Shown piece after piece: positions 60,583-64,000 of a stretch of DNA of 64,000 nucleotides (positions are counted from its first letter, which is position 1; each line of letters starts with the position of its first letter). A model generated the notes under the pieces. That model saw nothing but the letters and a program-made list of their open reading frames with translations, ran no database searches and had not been told where the DNA came from. Source of the DNA: CALXVA01 sp944392465 (GTDB lineage: Bacteria > Bacillota > Clostridia > TANB77 > CAG-508); the NCBI GenBank assembly GCA_963931155.1, contig OZ006978.1:1054001-1118000 (forward strand), written 5' to 3'. The translations under genes were made by a program, and so were the position numbers.

Positions 60583-62529
60583 ATGTCAAAAAAAATACTA
60601 ATAACAGAAAAACCTTCAGTAGCAATGGAGTTTGCAAAAGTATTAAAAATTAATGGAACTAGAAAAGATGGGTATTTAGAATCAGATGAGTGGATAGTAA
60701 CTTGGTGCGTTGGGCACCTGGTTACTATGTCATATCCAGAGGAGTATGATGAAAAACTTAAATTTTGGAGACTAGATACCCTTCCTTTTATGCCTAAAGA
60801 GTATAAATACGAGGTTATTCCAAATGTGCAAAAGCAATATAATACTATAAAAGATTTGATTTCTAGAGATGATGTTGATTCTGTTTACGTGGCAACCGAC
60901 TCTGGAAGGGAAGGAGAATACATATTTAGATTAGTAGAAAATCAAATAGGTATAAAGAAGCCAACTAGAAAAAGAGTATGGATAGATTCACAAACAGAAG
61001 AAGAAATAAAAAGGGGAATAAGTGAAGCAAAAGACTTATCAGAATATGATAGCTTATCTGATTCTGCATATTTAAGAGCAAAGGAAGATTATTTAATAGG
61101 AATTAATTTTTCAAGACTTCTTTCTATAATTTATGGAAGAAGAGTGGCAAAAGATTTGAATGAAGATAAAATATCTATTTCTGTTGGGAGAGTTATGACA
61201 TGTGTGTTAGGAATGATTGTTTCAAGAGAAAGAGAAATTAGGAATTTTATAAAAACGCCATATTATAGAATTATTGGAAAATTTGGAAATTCGGAATCCT
61301 GTATAAATGCAGAGTGGAAAGTAACAAACAAATCTTTAATGTATGAATCACCTAAACTATATAATGAAAATGGATTTAAAAAAGAGATAGATGCTAAGCA
61401 ATTTATAAAAACACTTGATGGAAAAAAAGCCATAGTTACAGATGTAAAGAAAAGTAAAACAAAAGAAAATCCACCTCTTTTATTTAATTTGGCAGAACTT
61501 CAAAATGAGTGTACGAAAAGATTTAAAATTAAACCTGATGAAACGTTAGAGGTTGTGCAAAATTTGTATGAAAAGAAATTAGTTACATACCCTAGAACAG
61601 ATGCAAGAGTTTTATCAACAGCTATAGCAAAGGTAATTACCAAAAACTTAAATGGAATAGCCAAGGGTTATCAAGACGAAGAAATTAAAGGCTATATAAA
61701 TAAAATGGCACAAGAGAAATATAAGACAGATTTAATAAAAACTAAATATGTAAATGACAGTAAAATTACAGACCACTATGCTATAATACCAACTGGGCAA
61801 GGATATGAAAATTATGATAAATTGCCAAATCTTCATAAACAAGTATATAAAGTAATAGTAAAAAGATTTTTAAGTATTTTTTATCCTCCAGCTGAATATA
61901 ATAAAATTTCTGTAAAAATAAATATAGACAATGAAGAATTTAGTGCAAGTGGTAAAGTTTGCATTAAGCAAGGATATTTAGAAATACTTAAAAACAAAAA
62001 AGATGAGGAAAATGTGGAAAACTCATCTTCAAAAGAGAACAATAATGCAGATACAAATCAAAGCTTGGAAATATTAAAAAGCTTAAAAAAAGGACAAGAA
62101 ATACAAATAGAAGGATTTGAAATAAAAACATCAGAAACTACACCACCATCTAGATATAATTCTGGTTCTATAATTTTAGCTATGGAAAATGCAGGTAAAT
62201 TAATTGAAGATGAAGAATTAAGAGAACAAATTAAAGGAGCCGGAATAGGAACTAGTGCAACAAGAGCAGAAATAATGAAAAAACTAGAAAGAATAAAATA
62301 TATAAGCATTAATTCTAAAACACAAATTATTACACCTACTCAAAAGGGAGAAGCTATATATGATGTAGTAAATACTTCAATGCCTGACATGCTAAACCCA
62401 AAACTTACAGCGAGTTGGGAAAAAGGTTTAGATATGGTAGCAAAAAAAGAAATAAAACCAGAAGTGTTTATGGGAAAATTAGAAAATTACATAAATAGTA
62501 AAGTAAATAAACTAGTTATAAAGTGGTAA
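60583..62529 (+). CDS. topB: DNA topoisomerase III
   Basis: 648 residues. TOPRIM domain K-I-L-I-T-E-K-P-S-V-A-M-E-F-A and VATDSGREGEYIFRL; active-site Tyr in L-V-T-Y-P-R-T-D-A-R. The C terminus lacks the zinc fingers seen in the TopA of this window. A short acidic insert (ENVENSSSKENNNADTNQ) lies near 485. It decatenates DNA. ATG follows AGGAAGAG. Confidence 0.92.
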   Translation: MSKKILITEKPSVAMEFAKVLKINGTRKDGYLESDEWIVTWCVGHLVTMSYPEEYDEKLKFWRLDTLPFMPKEYKYEVIPNVQKQYNTIKDLISRDDVDSVYVATDSGREGEYIFRLVENQIGIKKPTRKRVWIDSQTEEEIKRGISEAKDLSEYDSLSDSAYLRAKEDYLIGINFSRLLSIIYGRRVAKDLNEDKISISVGRVMTCVLGMIVSREREIRNFIKTPYYRIIGKFGNSESCINAEWKVTNKSLMYESPKLYNENGFKKEIDAKQFIKTLDGKKAIVTDVKKSKTKENPPLLFNLAELQNECTKRFKIKPDETLEVVQNLYEKKLVTYPRTDARVLSTAIAKVITKNLNGIAKGYQDEEIKGYINKMAQEKYKTDLIKTKYVNDSKITDHYAIIPTGQGYENYDKLPNLHKQVYKVIVKRFLSIFYPPAEYNKISVKINIDNEEFSASGKVCIKQGYLEILKNKKDEENVENSSSKENNNADTNQSLEILKSLKKGQEIQIEGFEIKTSETTPPSRYNSGSIILAMENAGKLIEDEELREQIKGAGIGTSATRAEIMKKLERIKYISINSKTQIITPTQKGEAIYDVVNTSMPDMLNPKLTASWEKGLDMVAKKEIKPEVFMGKLENYINSKVNKLVIKW

Positions 62530-62603
62530 GTAAATATAATTATACATTCACCTTTTATGTTAAGAAAACATAATATATAGCAAAAACATAAGGGGTGAAT
62601 TTA

Positions 62604-63860
62604 ATGTCTAGTTACATAATTGAAGGAGGAAAAAAATTAGAAGGAGACATACTAGTATCTGGTTCTAAGAATGCATCACTTCCAATACTTGCATCAGCTA
62701 TTTTAAATAAAGGTACAACTAAGTTATACAATGTTCCAGAGATTAGTGACACGAAAATAACTATAGATATATTAAAGTTTTTAGGTTGTAAAGTTAAAAA
62801 GAATAATGGAAAGGTAGAAATTAATTCTCAAAATATTATAAAAAAAGAAATACCAGAAAAACTTATGCATCAGATGAGATCTACTGTTGTATTAGCTGGT
62901 GCAATTCTAGGAAGATTCAAGGAAGTAAGGTTTTCATATCCAGGTGGATGTGATATTGGAGCAAGACCAATTGACTTACATTTAAAAAGTTTTGAAAAAT
63001 TAGGAATAAATATTATAGAAAATGCTGGATTTATTATATGCAAATGTGATAAAATATTAGGGGCAAATATAGACTTGGACTTTCCTAGTGTTGGAGCAAC
63101 CGAAAATATAATATTGGCCTCAGTCTATGCAGAAGGAATAACTAATATTACAAATGCAGCGATGGAACCTGAAATAGTAGATTTAGCTAATTGCTTAAAT
63201 AAAATGGGAGCTAAAATAGAAGGAGCTGGAACTAGTAATATTAAAATAATTGGTGTTAAAAAGTTAAAAGATATTAGCTATAATATAATGCCAGATAGAA
63301 TAGAAGCGGGAACACTTCTTTGTATGGTAGCTGCAACTGGAGGAAAAGTAAGACTTAAAAATATAAATTCAGAATTTTTAAGCCCAGTCTTAACAAAATT
63401 AGAAGAAACAGGATGTAAAATAGATATAAACAAAAATGAAATAGACTTATACGCACCAAAAAGACTAAAAGCTACAGATATTAAAACTATGCCATATCCA
63501 GGATTTCCAACAGATATGCAATCTGTATTTTCTAGTATTTTAACAGTTGCAAGAGGAACATCAGTAATTATTGAAAATATATTTGAAAACAGATATAGAT
63601 TTATGACTGAACTCAAAAAAATGGGAGCAAAAATAACTACAGAAGGCAAAACAGCAGTAATTAAAGGAGTAAAAAAGTTAAATAGTGCAAAGGTAAACAG
63701 TACAGATTTAAGAGGAGGAGCGGCATTAGTAACAGGAGCTTTAGTTGCAAAAGGCAAAACAGAAATTACGAATATTGAGTATATTTTAAGAGGTTATGAA
63801 AAGCTAGACGAAAAACTAAGAAAATTAGGAGCAAATATAACTTTAAAAGAAGGTGAGTAG
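62604..63860 (+). CDS. murA: UDP-GlcNAc 1-carboxyvinyltransferase
   Basis: 418 residues from ATG 62604; a GTG at 62595 lies inside the GGGGTG ribosome binding site. EPT/RTPC fold with GSKNASLPILASAIL, MRSTVVLAGAILGRF, P-G-G-C-D-I-G-A-R-P-I-D-L-H, SVGATENIILASV, and GFPTDMQS. In most MurA the catalytic loop is G-C-x-I-G, and here the Cys is present (P-G-G-C-D-I-G). It commits UDP-GlcNAc to peptidoglycan synthesis and is the fosfomycin target. Confidence 0.95.
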   Translation: MSSYIIEGGKKLEGDILVSGSKNASLPILASAILNKGTTKLYNVPEISDTKITIDILKFLGCKVKKNNGKVEINSQNIIKKEIPEKLMHQMRSTVVLAGAILGRFKEVRFSYPGGCDIGARPIDLHLKSFEKLGINIIENAGFIICKCDKILGANIDLDFPSVGATENIILASVYAEGITNITNAAMEPEIVDLANCLNKMGAKIEGAGTSNIKIIGVKKLKDISYNIMPDRIEAGTLLCMVAATGGKVRLKNINSEFLSPVLTKLEETGCKIDINKNEIDLYAPKRLKATDIKTMPYPGFPTDMQSVFSSILTVARGTSVIIENIFENRYRFMTELKKMGAKITTEGKTAVIKGVKKLNSAKVNSTDLRGGAALVTGALVAKGKTEITNIEYILRGYEKLDEKLRKLGANITLKEGE

Positions 63861-64000
63861 ATGCCAAAAAAGACAAAAGAGAACAAGAACAAAAAAAATG
63901 CAAATAAAAATAGAGGAACAAACCAAGTACGAAACACAAATGATAATAAATTTAATTTTGATGAAGAAATTGTAATAGGATTAAGAAGGTTAGATGAACC
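63861..64000 (+). CDS. Start of a probable FtsQ/DivIB-type protein (3' partial)
   Basis: Begins at ATG directly after the murA stop codon (the GGTGAGTAG of murA's end supplies GGTGAG as ribosome binding site) and runs out of the window. The visible 46 residues are very basic and Asn-rich, then F-N-F-D-E-E-I-V-I-G-L-R-R-L-D-E-P. That pattern and the murA neighbour fit the cytoplasmic tail of clostridial FtsQ proteins, but no domain is visible yet. Confidence 0.4.
   Translation, partial: MPKKTKENKNKKNANKNRGTNQVRNTNDNKFNFDEEIVIGLRRLDE

Overview
The window is a low-GC, A-rich chromosome segment from a Gram-positive member of the Clostridia. The evidence is the class of genes (two PASTA class B penicillin-binding proteins, GdpP, a ClpE-like unfoldase, a BofC-like protein, a sortase, a 0A-box-like site), strong AGGAGG ribosome binding sites, many TTG and GTG starts, and MurE with the DNPR motif typical of meso-diaminopimelate cell walls. 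BofC and SpoVD relatives and the 0A-like box suggest a spore former. ComM, DprA and ComEC suggest DNA-uptake capacity. I cannot name the genus.

Layout. 1-2145: two surface or membrane proteins, the first cut by the window edge. 2492-5646: yraN, comM, dprA. 5647-13616: rpoB-rpoC behind a long structured leader. 13850-20815: gdpP, rplI, dnaB, tilS, ftsH. 21022-24980: a PASTA PBP, rsmA and a sortase. 25147-26036 (minus strand): a Fic toxin and a VbhA-like antitoxin. 26218-26899: an M15-like cell-wall hydrolase with a peptidoglycan-binding tail. 27128-36716: a division and cell-wall (dcw) cluster, mraZ-rsmH-ftsL-PBP-murE-mraY-ftsW-murG, lacking murF and murD. 36916-44131: a DUF6514-like gene, topA, a SNF2 helicase and trmFO. 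44279-45715 (minus): an uncharacterised coiled-coil protein and a small acidic protein. 46012-50895: the str genes rpsL, rpsG, fusA and tuf. 51058-56317: CYTH, SH3b-NlpC/P60, comEC and a BofC-like gene. 56455-59448 (minus): pgsA and a clpE-like gene. 59694-64000: a membrane-anchored DUF4163/DUF3298-like protein, topB, murA and the start of a probable ftsQ.

The main discovery candidate is a decoding anomaly. By eye, the codon CGG is never used in frame in any intact gene here (about 19,000 codons). It occurs in frame exactly five times, in four genes (comM twice, the M15 hydrolase, the SNF2 helicase, and the DUF4163/DUF3298-like gene). At every one of these sites the reading frame breaks, and skipping the C of CGG restores the conserved downstream protein. 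The next codon is then always GGT or GGA (Gly), and Gly is what the family alignment expects where I know it, including the invariant Gly of the ComM Walker A motif. This looks like CGG being an unassigned or hungry codon that is decoded as CGGN = Gly with a +1 shift, rather than four independent pseudogenes or random sequencing errors.

Two further translation oddities support a genome with unusual decoding. First, dprA and comEC appear to start at AUA (or AUU) codons behind good Shine-Dalgarno sequences. Second, topA and both genes of the 44-45 kb operon have the Shine-Dalgarno sequence separated from the ATG by a perfect inverted repeat; folding it out would restore a spacing of 11-12 nt.
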